A stretch of 64,000 nucleotides of DNA from Anaerolineae bacterium (GCA_022824465.1 JAJDZV010000004.1:806001-870000), one strand, 5' to 3'. Shown: positions 7,301 to 17,529, counted from the stretch's first letter. The notes: a model not told the origin generated them from the sequence alone. A program made the numbers and translations.

Positions 7301-10300
7301 TTACGGGTCGCAGGCGAGGCGGTAAGATTGCCGCTCGGCGCAAGTGAGCTCGCGGATATGGCGATTGTCCCGCGCCCAGTTGATGATGTCATCAGCCGTC
7401 CGGGCGACGCGCCAGCGCCGCAGCGTGAAATCCTGCCCGGCTGATACTGCGAAAGACTCGTCCGGACTGAAGAAAATCTCCTGAATCCAGTCCGTGTGCT
7501 CGTCATAGCGGTTTAGCTCTTCGCCGCTGGCGACGTCCCACAAACGCACTGTCGTATCCGACGAGGTCGTCAAAAGCGACTGGCTGTCGGCTGAAATATC
7601 AATGCCGAAGGTATTGCCGGCATGGCCCACGAATTGGCGGACCTCCTCGCCCGTTGCGATATCCCACATGCGCACCGTGTCGTCCCAGGAAGTGCTGATG
7701 ATGAATTCCTTGTTGGGCGCGATGCGCGCGTAATTGACAATATGAGAATGCCCCTCGAATGTCTGCAGCAATTCGCCGCTATCGATATCCCAAAGGCGCA
7801 CGGTCAAGTCCGCCCGGCCCCAACCGCCGCTGGCGCTGGCCAACAGCGCGCCATCGTCGCTGACGTGAACGCCGTTCACGGGGTCCTCATGGCCCAAGTA
7901 CTCCCGCACGACCTCGCCAGTTTCGATATCCCATAATCTTATGACGCCGTCGCTCGAACCGGAGACAAACTGCGCGCCATTCGGCAGCAAGTCAATCATA
8001 TACACTTGGGCGTCTGGCACGACGTAACGCGCGGCTTCAGTCCCATTCGCCAGATCCCAGCGCCGGATCGTGCCATCCCAACTGGCGGAGAGCAGACTGG
8101 TTCCGTCAAGCGTAAAGCGAACGGCATCAACCGTATTCTCGTGGCCCTCCAGCACCATCAGCTGCTCGCCCGTGTCCGCATCCCAAACCCGAACTGTCGC
8201 GTCGAGATCGGCTGGATCGGAGGGAAGCGACAGCGGTCCCGAACCGGAGGCGACCATGGACCCGCCCGGGCTGACGTCCGCCGCCCAGGTCCAGTTGGTA
8301 TGCCCCGCATAGACTTGCGCCTGCGTACGATTGCGAAGGTCCCAAAGGAAGGCGTCGCTGGCGGCGGGCTCATCGCTGCCATCGGGGTAGTTGCCCGCAT
8401 TGCCCAGTCCAACCAGCATATACTCGCCATTGGGCAGATACTCAATGTCGTGCACGCGCTCGGCGAAGTCGATGAAGCTCGTTACCAGCACCCCCTTGTC
8501 GATGTCCCAAATTTTAATGGTAGCGTCCCAAGAGGCGGTGGCAAGCAAAACGCCATCGGGCGAGAATTCTATATTGGTGATGACATCGCGGTGGGCATAC
8601 AGCCGATGCAGTTCGACGCCGCTATTGGCATCATAGATCACCGCCATGCCGCCAAGACCAGTGGCGTAGGTCGACGCCGCGATCGTGGCGCCATCCGGGC
8701 TGAATTCGACATCGCGGAAGTAACCGATGCCGTCCGGCGGGATGGTCAAGACATTCTCGCCGCTGGCGACATCCCACACTTGTATCGTGTTGTGTTGCGG
8801 CGTGCGATCGCCCTCGCCGACGCCGATTGCGGCTGAGGAACTGACCAGCAAAGCCCCGTCCGCGCGGAAGTTCAATTTGATGACATAGTCGATGTGCTTC
8901 TCCAGCGTGTGCAATGGCTGACCGCTGGCCATTTCCCACAGGCGAACGGTGGCGTCAGCGCTTGACGACGCCAGCGTCGCGCCGTCCGGGCTGAATTCCA
9001 CATCGGTAACAAGCGCCTCGTGCCCCTCCAGGCGGTGGCGTTCGGCGCCGCTATCAATCTCCCAAACGCCGACCGTGTTGTCGGCCAAACTGGCGGCGAT
9101 CAACTCCCCGCTTATGGACAAACCCGTAACCGGACTGCCGGCGTCGATGGCGTTCAGCAGTTCGCCGGTGCTCGTGCTGACCAGCCTGATAAGGCCTTCG
9201 CTGCCAGCGTAGGCGCCGAGGCTGCCATCCCCATTCGCGCCGACCGCGAGGATCGACTTGGACGACTCCCCAAAGCGAAAACGCGGACCCGGCGAATAAG
9301 CCGCCAAGCCAAGGATTCGCAGCACTTCGGCTTCGGGCGGCTCGAAGACGCCTCGCGCTTCGATCGCCACCGGCAGCGCCAAAGCCGGATCGTGTTCGCT
9401 TAGGGCGGTGCGCGCATTGGCTGCCAACGCCAGGCTGAGGTTCTTGCGCTCGTTGATCTCGGCGACATGCAAGGCATCCTCAGCCCGCTCGCGCTCCGTC
9501 TCCGCGATCACGCGCTGCTCGTCGGCGCGTTCGCGCTCGGTCTCGGCTATCGCTCGTTGTTCGTTAGCGCGGTTCGATTGATCGAAAGCGAAGAGGCTGA
9601 GAATCACGGCGACAACCGCGGCCACCGCGAATATGCCGGCGGCGATGCGCATATTGCGCGCCTTCTGCCGTTCGAGCTCCCGTTCGCGTTCCTGGCGCGC
9701 GCGTTCGATGGCGTCGCGTTCGTCGCGGGCGGCCAGGCTCGCCGCCATGTATTCCTTTTCCAACTCATTGAGGCGCAGCGTCGTCGTCTCCGCCCATTCC
9801 TCAAACGATAACAGACGATTGCCCTGCATCAGATAACTGGGCTCTCGATTCGCGTGCTCCCAGTCAGTGGCGGCATGCAGCAACTCGCGCTCAAGCCGGA
9901 CATCCTGCCGGCTCTCAGTCAGCCATTCCCGCAGCCGTTCCCATTGACGAATCAGCGCCTCATGCGCGACCTCGATGGTGGCGCTGCGCGTCACATCATC
10001 CCGGTCAAAGGTCAGCAAACGGTATCGTCCAAAACGGTCGATGACTTCTTCGACGTTATCGCGATCGCCCAGCGTCAGCAGCTCCGATTGCAGGACGCGG
10101 CGGCGCGTGTCTTCCTGTCCCTCGCCCAGGGTGACCAGACGAAGGAACATCTGCCGCGCCATGTTCTGGCCGCCTTCCTTGAATCGGCGAAAGACTTCTT
10201 CCGCGCGTTTCGCCAAAGCGCCCAGGGTGCCACCGATCTCTTTGTAGGCCGCAATTGTAAGCAGCGCCCCTTCGCGCCGCTCGAATAGTTCGGTCAAGGC

Positions 10301-11935
10301 GTACTGCAATAGCGGCAGAGCGCCGGGCTGTTCGCGGACATCATCAATGATCGTTTCGATCAGCCCGTCTTCCAGCACAGCGCCGACGCGGTAGGCTGGA
10401 CCGCTGATTGTCTCCGCCAGTTCTTCGTCGTTGAGCGGCAGGACCAGCTCGGTACGCGCGCGTATCAACTCGCCAAAACCCTGATACAGCAGCGGGCGAT
10501 CATAGAAGTCAGCGCGCAAGGTCGCCAGAATGATGACCGGGCTGTCCTCGGCGCTGACGGCATTCAGGATCAAGTCGAGGAAGTGTTGTCTCTCGCTCTC
10601 TTGCTCGACCTGCGTGAACAGCTCCTCAAACTGGTCGACCATGAGCAAAAGCTTGTTTTCTTTTGTAGGCAGCGCCTCATAGACGCCTACAGCCAGGCCA
10701 TCGGCGTTCTCGCGCAAGGTATCTTCCAGACCGGGCAAGGGCGAAGACGAGACGCTCAAAAGCGCCGATGCCAGTTCTTCAATCGGGATCTCGCCCGGCA
10801 CCATTTCGGCGTAGTACCAACGCTCGGAGCCGGGCACGCCTCCGCTGCGCAAGGCCGGCAGGACGCCAGCCTTGACCAAGCTGGATTTGCCGCTGCCGCT
10901 GGGTCCAATCACCGCCAGGAAATTGTTCTCAACGACCGGCTCTTGCAAGCGCGACAAGACGCGTTCGATCATGGCATTTCGCCCAAAGAAGTCGGCGGCG
11001 TCCGCTTGTTGGAAGGCGCGCAAGCCTTTGTACGGATTCTTGGTCTCCAGCAGTTCAAGCTCGGCAAAGTCCAATTCTTCCAGCTCAAGCTCGGTAGTCG
11101 CCTCGCCTTGGCGCAGTATCTGCTGGTATTCCCGCACCAAAGCCATCGCATCCGGGTAGCGTTCCTCCGGATCCTTGGCGGTCGCGCGCTGAATGATGGA
11201 ATTAAAGGCCGGCGGCACATTGAGCGCATCGTGATCGATCATCGGCAGCGGTTCGTTCAGGTGCTTATACACCAAGGTCGCCAGCGTCTCATCGGCGAAG
11301 GGCCGGCTGCCCGACAGCATTTCATAGAGCATAATGCCAAATGCATAAACATCGCTCTGTGGTCCCGCTTCATCGCCGCGGATCTGTTCCGGCGCAAGGT
11401 AGGCCGGCGTGCCGACCAGCGAGCCTTCGCTGTCCAAAGCTTCGCCGCCCAATTCCTTGGCGATGCCAAAGTCGCTCAGATAGGCGTTGCCGTCTTCGTC
11501 CAGCAGGATATTGTCCGCCTTGATGTCGCGGTGAACGACGCCATTGCGATGAGCAAAGGTCAAAGCCGACGCCACTTGCTCCAGCACCCGGTTGGTCACC
11601 TTTGGCCCCAAGACGCCGTCGCGCTCCATCATGTCGCGGAGGCTGCCGCCGCGCATATATCGCATCACAATATAGGCTCGGTCCGGCTCGCGCCAATAAT
11701 CGTATAGCGGGACAATATGCGGATGCTCCAGGCGGGCAACCACCTGGGCTTCGCTTTCAAATCGCCGAATGAACTCTGGCGAATTGGCGTACTTCGGCAA
11801 ATAGATCTTTATCGCCACCTCGCGCAATACCGCATGCTGTCGCGCCCGATAAACCTCGGCGAATCCGCCCCGCCCAAGGGGATCGCCAAAGTCGTATGAC
11901 TTAATCGTCTGGCCAGATAATTCATATACTTCCAT
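7301..11935 (-). CDS. Ser/Thr protein kinase - STAND NTPase - WD40 fusion
   Basis: A 1544-residue signalling protein. The N-terminal kinase has the glycine loop GRGGFAEV (21-28), VAIK Lys43, HRD Asp137 and DFG Asp155, so it should be active. After a linker comes an nSTAND/AAA module with Walker A GPSGSGKSS near 342-350 and Walker B LLLMVDQFEE near 428. A helical winged region follows, then a coiled repeat rich in ERERADEQR around a single membrane-like helix near 758-780. The C-terminal half contains 14 WD40 repeats (FSPDG...LASASxDxTIRLWD), enough for two seven-bladed propellers. The start is set by a GGAGG site. It probably senses a ligand with the propellers, oligomerises through STAND, and signals by phosphorylation. 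Its partner is unknown. Confidence 0.93.
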   Translation of the reverse strand: MEVYELSGQTIKSYDFGDPLGRGGFAEVYRARQHAVLREVAIKIYLPKYANSPEFIRRFESEAQVVARLEHPHIVPLYDYWREPDRAYIVMRYMRGGSLRDMMERDGVLGPKVTNRVLEQVASALTFAHRNGVVHRDIKADNILLDEDGNAYLSDFGIAKELGGEALDSEGSLVGTPAYLAPEQIRGDEAGPQSDVYAFGIMLYEMLSGSRPFADETLATLVYKHLNEPLPMIDHDALNVPPAFNSIIQRATAKDPEERYPDAMALVREYQQILRQGEATTELELEELDFAELELLETKNPYKGLRAFQQADAADFFGRNAMIERVLSRLQEPVVENNFLAVIGPSGSGKSSLVKAGVLPALRSGGVPGSERWYYAEMVPGEIPIEELASALLSVSSSPLPGLEDTLRENADGLAVGVYEALPTKENKLLLMVDQFEELFTQVEQESERQHFLDLILNAVSAEDSPVIILATLRADFYDRPLLYQGFGELIRARTELVLPLNDEELAETISGPAYRVGAVLEDGLIETIIDDVREQPGALPLLQYALTELFERREGALLTIAAYKEIGGTLGALAKRAEEVFRRFKEGGQNMARQMFLRLVTLGEGQEDTRRRVLQSELLTLGDRDNVEEVIDRFGRYRLLTFDRDDVTRSATIEVAHEALIRQWERLREWLTESRQDVRLERELLHAATDWEHANREPSYLMQGNRLLSFEEWAETTTLRLNELEKEYMAASLAARDERDAIERARQERERELERQKARNMRIAAGIFAVAAVVAVILSLFAFDQSNRANEQRAIAETERERADEQRVIAETERERAEDALHVAEINERKNLSLALAANARTALSEHDPALALPVAIEARGVFEPPEAEVLRILGLAAYSPGPRFRFGESSKSILAVGANGDGSLGAYAGSEGLIRLVSTSTGELLNAIDAGSPVTGLSISGELIAASLADNTVGVWEIDSGAERHRLEGHEALVTDVEFSPDGATLASSSADATVRLWEMASGQPLHTLEKHIDYVIKLNFRADGALLVSSSAAIGVGEGDRTPQHNTIQVWDVASGENVLTIPPDGIGYFRDVEFSPDGATIAASTYATGLGGMAVIYDANSGVELHRLYAHRDVITNIEFSPDGVLLATASWDATIKIWDIDKGVLVTSFIDFAERVHDIEYLPNGEYMLVGLGNAGNYPDGSDEPAASDAFLWDLRNRTQAQVYAGHTNWTWAADVSPGGSMVASGSGPLSLPSDPADLDATVRVWDADTGEQLMVLEGHENTVDAVRFTLDGTSLLSASWDGTIRRWDLANGTEAARYVVPDAQVYMIDLLPNGAQFVSGSSDGVIRLWDIETGEVVREYLGHEDPVNGVHVSDDGALLASASGGWGRADLTVRLWDIDSGELLQTFEGHSHIVNYARIAPNKEFIISTSWDDTVRMWDIATGEEVRQFVGHAGNTFGIDISADSQSLLTTSSDTTVRLWDVASGEELNRYDEHTDWIQEIFFSPDESFAVSAGQDFTLRRWRVARTADDIINWARDNRHIRELTCAERQSYRLACDP

Positions 11936-11981
11936 GAAAACCTCCAGCGTAGGCGCGAGAAAGGAATTGTAATTTCATGAC

Positions 11982-11990
11982 AGTATAACA
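11982..11990 (-). promoter_or_regulatory. Extended -10 promoter of the kinase gene
   Basis: Minus strand TG-T-TATACT, 46 bases before the kinase ATG. No convincing -35 is present, as expected for an extended -10 promoter. Confidence 0.5.
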
Positions 11991-12216
11991 CATAAGTCTT
12001 GCGCGAACCCTCAGCCTCAGCCGCGCCGTGTTTGACGACCGGCATAAAAAACCGCGCCAACGCAGAAATCTACGATGCGCCGCCAATTAACTTTCGCCTC
12101 ATTTGCTCATGACAATAGCGCTGTGATGCGCCCCAATTCGCAACTTGAACGCCATCGCGCAGAGCAGCGGCGTTGCTATCACAGACGCTCAACATCGCCA
12201 ACACCCTTCGCCGGTC

Positions 12217-12822
12217 TCAGACGGACGAGCGATTTGCGCATGCCGCCTTGTTTGCGCTGAGCGCGGGCTGGTCGTCGTAGAAAAACGCGCCAGCGAAATC
12301 GGCAGGCGCTTCTTTCAGCTTGCCGCTCCAGGATTCAATCTCCAGCCGAAATACCGTTGTCCGCCGCAGCTCATCCGGTTTTGGCCCGCGATAATCGATT
12401 CCAGGCATGAGATGCGGCGCGTACTTATCCAGCAGCATCTGCAACGCAGCCGTCGCCTCCCCCTCATCGCTAACAATGCGCATCCGCCCGAAGACAGTCA
12501 CGCCGGCATATTCCACGCTGAACTCAAGCGCTTCCTCCGCCGGCAGCAAGCGCCCCATCTCCATAACCGAAAAGCAGACTCGGTCGTGTTCCTCAATGTT
12601 CGCGCGCGTTCGCCCAACCCGAGCCGTATGCGCGATAATGCTATTTGAAGCCTCGTCATACACGAAAAGATTCGTATTGACGAAAGGCTGACCATCATAG
12701 ACGGTGGCCAAGGCGCCGACAGCCGCGCTGCGAAGAAAGTCCTTGATCCATGCGTCGTCGTTCACGTCCCGGTCCGTCCGGCGCATCTGCGTCGCTTCTT
12801 GGGCTAGATAGTCCCGGCTCAC
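12217..12822 (-). CDS. FMN-binding split-barrel protein, pyridoxamine 5'-phosphate oxidase-like (PNPOx/NimA-like)
   Basis: About 201 residues. The core reads VGALATVYDGQPFVNTNLFVYDEASNSIIAHTA, the beta-barrel pattern of the PNPOx-like family (substrate-site strand, 'G-A-T-xxDGxPxxxxxxF-Y'). The C-terminus has the family's VFRLEIESWSGK strand, with the Trp typical of flavin reductase-like members. The frame is open to 12894, but GTG 12822 is chosen for its GAGGGAGG ribosome site 5 bases upstream. Families of this type bind FMN, F420 or haem and reduce or detoxify small molecules; the cofactor and substrate cannot be told from sequence. It is probably monocistronic. Confidence 0.75.
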   Translation of the reverse strand: MSRDYLAQEATQMRRTDRDVNDDAWIKDFLRSAAVGALATVYDGQPFVNTNLFVYDEASNSIIAHTARVGRTRANIEEHDRVCFSVMEMGRLLPAEEALEFSVEYAGVTVFGRMRIVSDEGEATAALQMLLDKYAPHLMPGIDYRGPKPDELRRTTVFRLEIESWSGKLKEAPADFAGAFFYDDQPALSANKAACANRSSV

Positions 12823-12948
12823 GACTGCCTCCCTCGGTTCGCAAAAAGTCAAGCGCGGGATTCTCGCATGAGGACGATTACATTGTATGTCCAACTAAGG
12901 CCAATCCGGCCGTTCGGGCGGCAAACCTTCAGAGCACAATTTCGCCTG

Positions 12949-14580
12949 CTAGCCTGAGCCCAGCGGCACCCCAAACAGCGATAGCGAGTGATCAGCCGCC
13001 GACACCGCTATCAGCGTGCCATCCGGGCTGAAGCTGACATCAAGCGCCGCCGCCCCAATTTCGCGCGTGACGATCAGTCGCTGCGACCGCGTATCCCAGA
13101 CCGAGAAGATGCCTTCAGCCGCGCCAACGACCAGCATAGCGCCGTCCGGGCTGAAATCGAGCGACGTCAGTCCGGCCGTCGGCATCTGAAAACTGCCCGC
13201 CAGCGCCAGCGGCTCGTCGCTGAACAACAGGAGATTATCCTCGACGCGCGCCGCGCCGGCCGCCAGCAGTCGTCCGTCGGGGCTGTAAGCAAGCGCCGCT
13301 ATTGGCGCGCCAACATCATAAACCGCCAAGCTGCCGCCGTCGTCTGCGTCCCAGAATCTAATCGCGCCATCGTCCGCGCCGGCCGCCGCCACCGCGCCAT
13401 CCGGGCTGAAGGCAATCGCGCGAATCAATCCCTCATGCCGCGTCAGCACCGCTTGCTGAGCCACCGTTGGCAAGTCCCATACGATTGCGGCATTGGCTCG
13501 CTCCACATCCGCATGCGTATAAGCCACTGCGCCGGCGCTCGCCACGCGATTGCCATCGGCGCTGAAGCCAAGCGCCGATACCGCTCCGCCATGCGCGTTC
13601 AAGAACAGCAATTCGGTCCGCTCCAGTTCAGCGCCGCCTTCAAAGCGCCAAAGATGCAAGCTGCCGCCGCTGCTGCCGAAGGCAATCTCCGGCCGATGAG
13701 GCCGCAAAGCCAGCCTGGATATGCCCGCGTCGTGCGGCAGAAATTGCGGCGCCATCGGCTGTTGGCGCAAGTCATATAGCCAGACGCTATCCGAGCCGCG
13801 CGCCCCGGGCGCAGCGATGAAGACGCTGTCCGAGGACCAATCGTGCCGCGCCTGAAAGTTGCCTTCGACGCGCGTAAGTTCTTGCAGCCAGGCGACCAGG
13901 TTGACGTTCAAGACCTCGCGGCTGGGCAGCGCCGCCGGGCTTTTGGGTCGTATATGCCTCGCGCCGCCGCCCGCTTCGGCGATATAACCGATCTGCCCGC
14001 CGACATTGACCAACCACCAGACGGCGCCGTCGACGCAATCCGGACCGGCATCAACCGTGAAACGTTGCCCCGCCGAAAGCTGCAGCAAGACTTGACCCTC
14101 CGCCGATGGCTGTCCGCGCAGGTTCAAGCCGTCCGCCGCCGCCTCTGCCTCCATGCCAAAGATGACATGCGAACGCATATACGGTCCATCAGACGCCGCC
14201 GCGTCGCAAAGTTGATTCGAGTAGGGCGCCTCCAAAGCCGCCGCAACCTGATTGCTGTCGATCTCCCCGCAATAGATGACGATTGAATGGTCCGCCGAGA
14301 CGCGGTAATCATAGGCCACCGACTGGTACGTCAGCCTGAACGCGTAACCGAGCACGCTGCCGCCGCTGCCGCTGACCGCCGCGCAACCCAATGCCGAATC
14401 GGCAAACTGCTTCTGCTCCCAGCGCCATTCGGAAAGGTCGCCAAGGCTCACGCTTCGGCTCAACCTTGCGCTCAAGTCGCTTAGCGCCGTTTCAATTTGC
14501 GCCGGCGCTCCTTGCCCATAGGCTGACGCCGCGACGCTCAAAGCGATCAGGAGTATTGTCGCCAATCGAAAGCCAATCAT
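12949..14580 (-). CDS. Secreted SH3-domain / seven-blade WD40 protein
   Basis: About 543 residues. It begins with a signal peptide (hydrophobic LATILLIALSVAASAYG). A Cys-containing domain of unknown type follows, then a bacterial SH3 domain near 150-205 (LNLRGQPSAEGQVLLQLSAG...WWLVNVGGQIGYI). Seven WD40 repeats make up the rest (FSPDGAVAAAGADDGAIRFWD and relatives), enough for one propeller. The second ATG of the frame (14580) has GGAG at 6-base spacing and is preferred to ATG 14586. It is likely an extracytoplasmic binding scaffold; no catalytic motif is visible. It is divergent from the large unrecognised gene at 14804. Confidence 0.82.
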   Translation of the reverse strand: MIGFRLATILLIALSVAASAYGQGAPAQIETALSDLSARLSRSVSLGDLSEWRWEQKQFADSALGCAAVSGSGGSVLGYAFRLTYQSVAYDYRVSADHSIVIYCGEIDSNQVAAALEAPYSNQLCDAAASDGPYMRSHVIFGMEAEAAADGLNLRGQPSAEGQVLLQLSAGQRFTVDAGPDCVDGAVWWLVNVGGQIGYIAEAGGGARHIRPKSPAALPSREVLNVNLVAWLQELTRVEGNFQARHDWSSDSVFIAAPGARGSDSVWLYDLRQQPMAPQFLPHDAGISRLALRPHRPEIAFGSSGGSLHLWRFEGGAELERTELLFLNAHGGAVSALGFSADGNRVASAGAVAYTHADVERANAAIVWDLPTVAQQAVLTRHEGLIRAIAFSPDGAVAAAGADDGAIRFWDADDGGSLAVYDVGAPIAALAYSPDGRLLAAGAARVEDNLLLFSDEPLALAGSFQMPTAGLTSLDFSPDGAMLVVGAAEGIFSVWDTRSQRLIVTREIGAAALDVSFSPDGTLIAVSAADHSLSLFGVPLGSG

Positions 14581-14609
14581 TCGCATCTCCAGTAAAAAGG
14601 CGCGCGCCC

Positions 14610-14618
14610 ATTATACCA
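14610..14618 (-). promoter_or_regulatory. Extended -10 promoter of the SH3-WD40 gene
   Basis: Minus strand TG-G-TATAAT, a perfect extended -10, 29 bases before the preferred ATG. A weak TTGGTT lies at a short 15-base spacing. Confidence 0.6.
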
Positions 14619-14803
14619 TCTCCGCCCCAAAACCAATCGTAAGACGCGCCGCCCCGCCGCCTGCCTTGACAAGCAATCCGCGAGCAACGCAGACGGCAGG
14701 ACCCTGGCGCCCGAACGCCAATGGATAACGCTTGCGCGTCGGCAGACTATTTGCCACAATCTGCGTCGTTAGCCGTCGGCGTTTTCGTCAAAGGACTGCC
14801 AGT

Positions 14804-17509
14804 GTGACACTGGATTATGTGATACTTGGTCACGAACCCGATGGTCAAGACGAAAAGCGGCGCAAGCTTCTGCTGTTCAACGGAGCGCTACCATCGCTTG
14901 ATCCCGCATTCTATACCCGTATCATCGATATTGAGCCGCTGATTGACCAAGCCGGCGCCGGCCTAAACGGCTTGGCGCTTGTAGAATACGACGAGCTGCA
15001 GAAGCTGCTGGCTGTTAGCCAACCGGCGCCAGATATGCCCGGCTCTTTCACCAGTCATTACATCTTTATCCCAACGGAATCGCTTGCCGAGGCGGCCGAC
15101 CAGTTCGAGGGCTGGCTGGCGCGCCTGCCAAAAGCCTCGCGCGACTTGAACGTCACCCTGCCCTTGCTGCAGTCGCCACTCTTCACCGCGGTCGACGCCG
15201 CCACCCGCGCGGCGAATTTGGCGCGCATTCTCGAACTTTTGCCCGATGCCGCCTTTGACTGCCTGCTAACATTGCTGAGCGCGCTCATTGACAAGCGCCA
15301 ACTGCTGATTTGTGGCGCGCCGGCCGATTTCAGTTGGCGTCTGGCTTTTATCGCCGGCATTCAGGCGCTCTTGCCCGGAAAGTTTGCCGCGCGCTTCTCC
15401 TTCGCCAGCAGTGCGCCGTTCAACTGCCAGCGCAAACCGCAAATCGCATTCGTCGACGCCGACCTTGAAGCCGACGCCTGGATCTTCCATTGGAGCGAGC
15501 CGCGAATCCTCAGCGACGGACCGCAGCATCCCTACCTTGACGTGCTGCGCATTCTCTGGACCGGCGAGCCAGCAGCCCTGGCGCAAGACATTCAGCGAAT
15601 GGCGCTGCCAGACCTGTCCCGCGATAGCCCCGCCGACTTGGCCTCCGACCTGCAGCAATTGGCCGAGCGCTTCTGGGTGGACCACCACATACGCGCCGGC
15701 GACGACGTCGACACCGATGTGATGATTGGCATCCTCGAAGGCGCCGAATCGCCAAGCAAGAACCTGCGGCGGCTCTATGTCGAAAAGCTGCTGCAAAACG
15801 CCTTGAACAATCGAGACTCGGCCGCCGGGCGCTGGGTGGCTGAAGAACTCGAACGCGACCGAGACCTGGACGCCGCGCTCGCCGGCATGATGGATGAGAT
15901 GCTGGAAGACCAGCCCGACGCCGTCTACGTATTCATCCGCAACCGACTGATCAATCTGGGCGTCGACGCGCGCTGGATCACCCGCTTGCATGCGGCCGCG
16001 CGAAACTCGCTTGACGTTGCCATCCAAGACGGCGATGTCGGCACGCTCGCAGGCTGGCTCGAGTTGATCGCGCATGAACCGCAGGCATATCAACTCTACG
16101 ACATCCTCAAACAAGCCGTGCTCTCAGCCGCCCAACGCGCCTACGCCGACGGCGAACTGGGGATCCAACTGATTCTGATTGCAGCGCGGCGCGCGCCCGA
16201 AATCGTCGACGCCCTCTATAATGACGACCGACTAATCGCCGCGCTCGAGCCAAAGGTCCGCGCCGCCCTCCAGGACGCGTCCGTAAAGAATCTCAACGCG
16301 CTCATCGATCATACGCCGGAAAACTTCTTGCTCGCCCTCTATCATGGCATCAGTTCAAGCGACCAGCCGCTGCTTTCCGCGGCCGCCGCCCGCAAGCTGA
16401 TCGACCTGGCCGAGTCAGACCAGCGAGCGAATCTGCCCGCTGTCTATCGCGCGCCAGCGCTGATAAGGCTCCTGGCGACGCAGGCCGCCGATCAAATGAC
16501 CGAGGACGCGGCCGATCTCGTCCTGCGCGCCATTCTTCACCTCGACGATCGCGCCCTTATCGCCAAATCCATGCAACACCTGGCTGATCATGACCTGCTC
16601 CTGCCTCGCCTCGGCAGCGCCCTCGCCCAAGACGACTTGCCGCTGGACAAGATCCTCTCGGTGATGAACGCCGTCAGCCTCATTGAAAATGCCGATCCCC
16701 AGTCTGTCATCGCCTGTTACTTCTCGCTTCTCGATTACTTCCAGTGGGCGCCGCAAACCCAGCGCCTCATTGAAGCGCTCGCCAGGCACTTGGCGAAACA
16801 CCACGAGGTCCAGGCGTCGTACCGCCACCTGTGGACGCTCTTTGACGCCAGCCAGGAATTGCAATCGGAGACAGCCGCCCGCGTGGCGATCACCCAACTG
16901 GCGACGCAGTTTGAGTCGGAAGACGATCTCGCCCTGGTCGTCGACGGGCTGGCGCGCGTCTGCCGCCAAATCGCCTTCAGCCCGAGCCTGCAAGACAGCG
17001 TCAATAACTGGTGGCGCGCCTACACGCACAACTGCGCCGCGCCAAAACTGCAGAAGCTGCAACGCGAGCTTGATCAGCAGCGACACATGGACACCCAAAA
17101 GCACATCCTCAAAACCGTGCTGGCGATGCGGCGCTGGCTGCACAGCCGCGGACCAACCGAACTCGCCGACGCGGTCGACGCCGCCAATATCATGCTCGAA
17201 CACATCACCGAAGCCTTCGACGGCGCCGACCTTTCCGAGACCGATCCGCATACGATCCGCCGCGAAATCGATGGCCTCAGCAGCGAACTCTCATCCGAGG
17301 AGCGCCATATTCTGGCGAATAACCTCCGCAGCCTCGCCTACCGCATTACGCAAATGGCGGAGAATCGCAGCAAACCATCGCTGATGCGCAGCGACGACAG
17401 CATTGACCGGCAACTGATGCACGGCGAGGCGAATCCGCAAGGCTCCGTCGACATGCTAAAATGGATCGCCGGCTACCTCGACGGCGCCCATCCGCAGACC
17501 CACGACTGA
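14804..17509 (+). CDS. Large protein of unknown function (901 residues)
   Basis: I do not recognise this family with certainty. GTG 14804 is chosen because AAAGGA sits 8 bases upstream; an open frame reaches back to 14732. Residues about 1-250 are mixed alpha/beta, with HYIFIPTESLAEAADQFEGWL and, near 155-205, LLSALIDKRQLLICGAPADFSWRLAFIAGIQALLPGKFAARFSFAS. That pattern (Leu-rich helix, 'r-LLi', then 'LLP-xxARxSF') resembles the N-terminal region of GTPase-associated GAP1-type proteins or DENN-like folds, which is a weak inference. The remaining ~650 residues are almost all alpha-helical and acidic, like HEAT/TPR arrays. It has no signal peptide or membrane segment and is divergent from the SH3-WD40 gene. 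Confidence 0.8.
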   Translation: MTLDYVILGHEPDGQDEKRRKLLLFNGALPSLDPAFYTRIIDIEPLIDQAGAGLNGLALVEYDELQKLLAVSQPAPDMPGSFTSHYIFIPTESLAEAADQFEGWLARLPKASRDLNVTLPLLQSPLFTAVDAATRAANLARILELLPDAAFDCLLTLLSALIDKRQLLICGAPADFSWRLAFIAGIQALLPGKFAARFSFASSAPFNCQRKPQIAFVDADLEADAWIFHWSEPRILSDGPQHPYLDVLRILWTGEPAALAQDIQRMALPDLSRDSPADLASDLQQLAERFWVDHHIRAGDDVDTDVMIGILEGAESPSKNLRRLYVEKLLQNALNNRDSAAGRWVAEELERDRDLDAALAGMMDEMLEDQPDAVYVFIRNRLINLGVDARWITRLHAAARNSLDVAIQDGDVGTLAGWLELIAHEPQAYQLYDILKQAVLSAAQRAYADGELGIQLILIAARRAPEIVDALYNDDRLIAALEPKVRAALQDASVKNLNALIDHTPENFLLALYHGISSSDQPLLSAAAARKLIDLAESDQRANLPAVYRAPALIRLLATQAADQMTEDAADLVLRAILHLDDRALIAKSMQHLADHDLLLPRLGSALAQDDLPLDKILSVMNAVSLIENADPQSVIACYFSLLDYFQWAPQTQRLIEALARHLAKHHEVQASYRHLWTLFDASQELQSETAARVAITQLATQFESEDDLALVVDGLARVCRQIAFSPSLQDSVNNWWRAYTHNCAAPKLQKLQRELDQQRHMDTQKHILKTVLAMRRWLHSRGPTELADAVDAANIMLEHITEAFDGADLSETDPHTIRREIDGLSSELSSEERHILANNLRSLAYRITQMAENRSKPSLMRSDDSIDRQLMHGEANPQGSVDMLKWIAGYLDGAHPQTHD

Positions 17510-17529
17510 GAATATCCTCAAGATCACGG

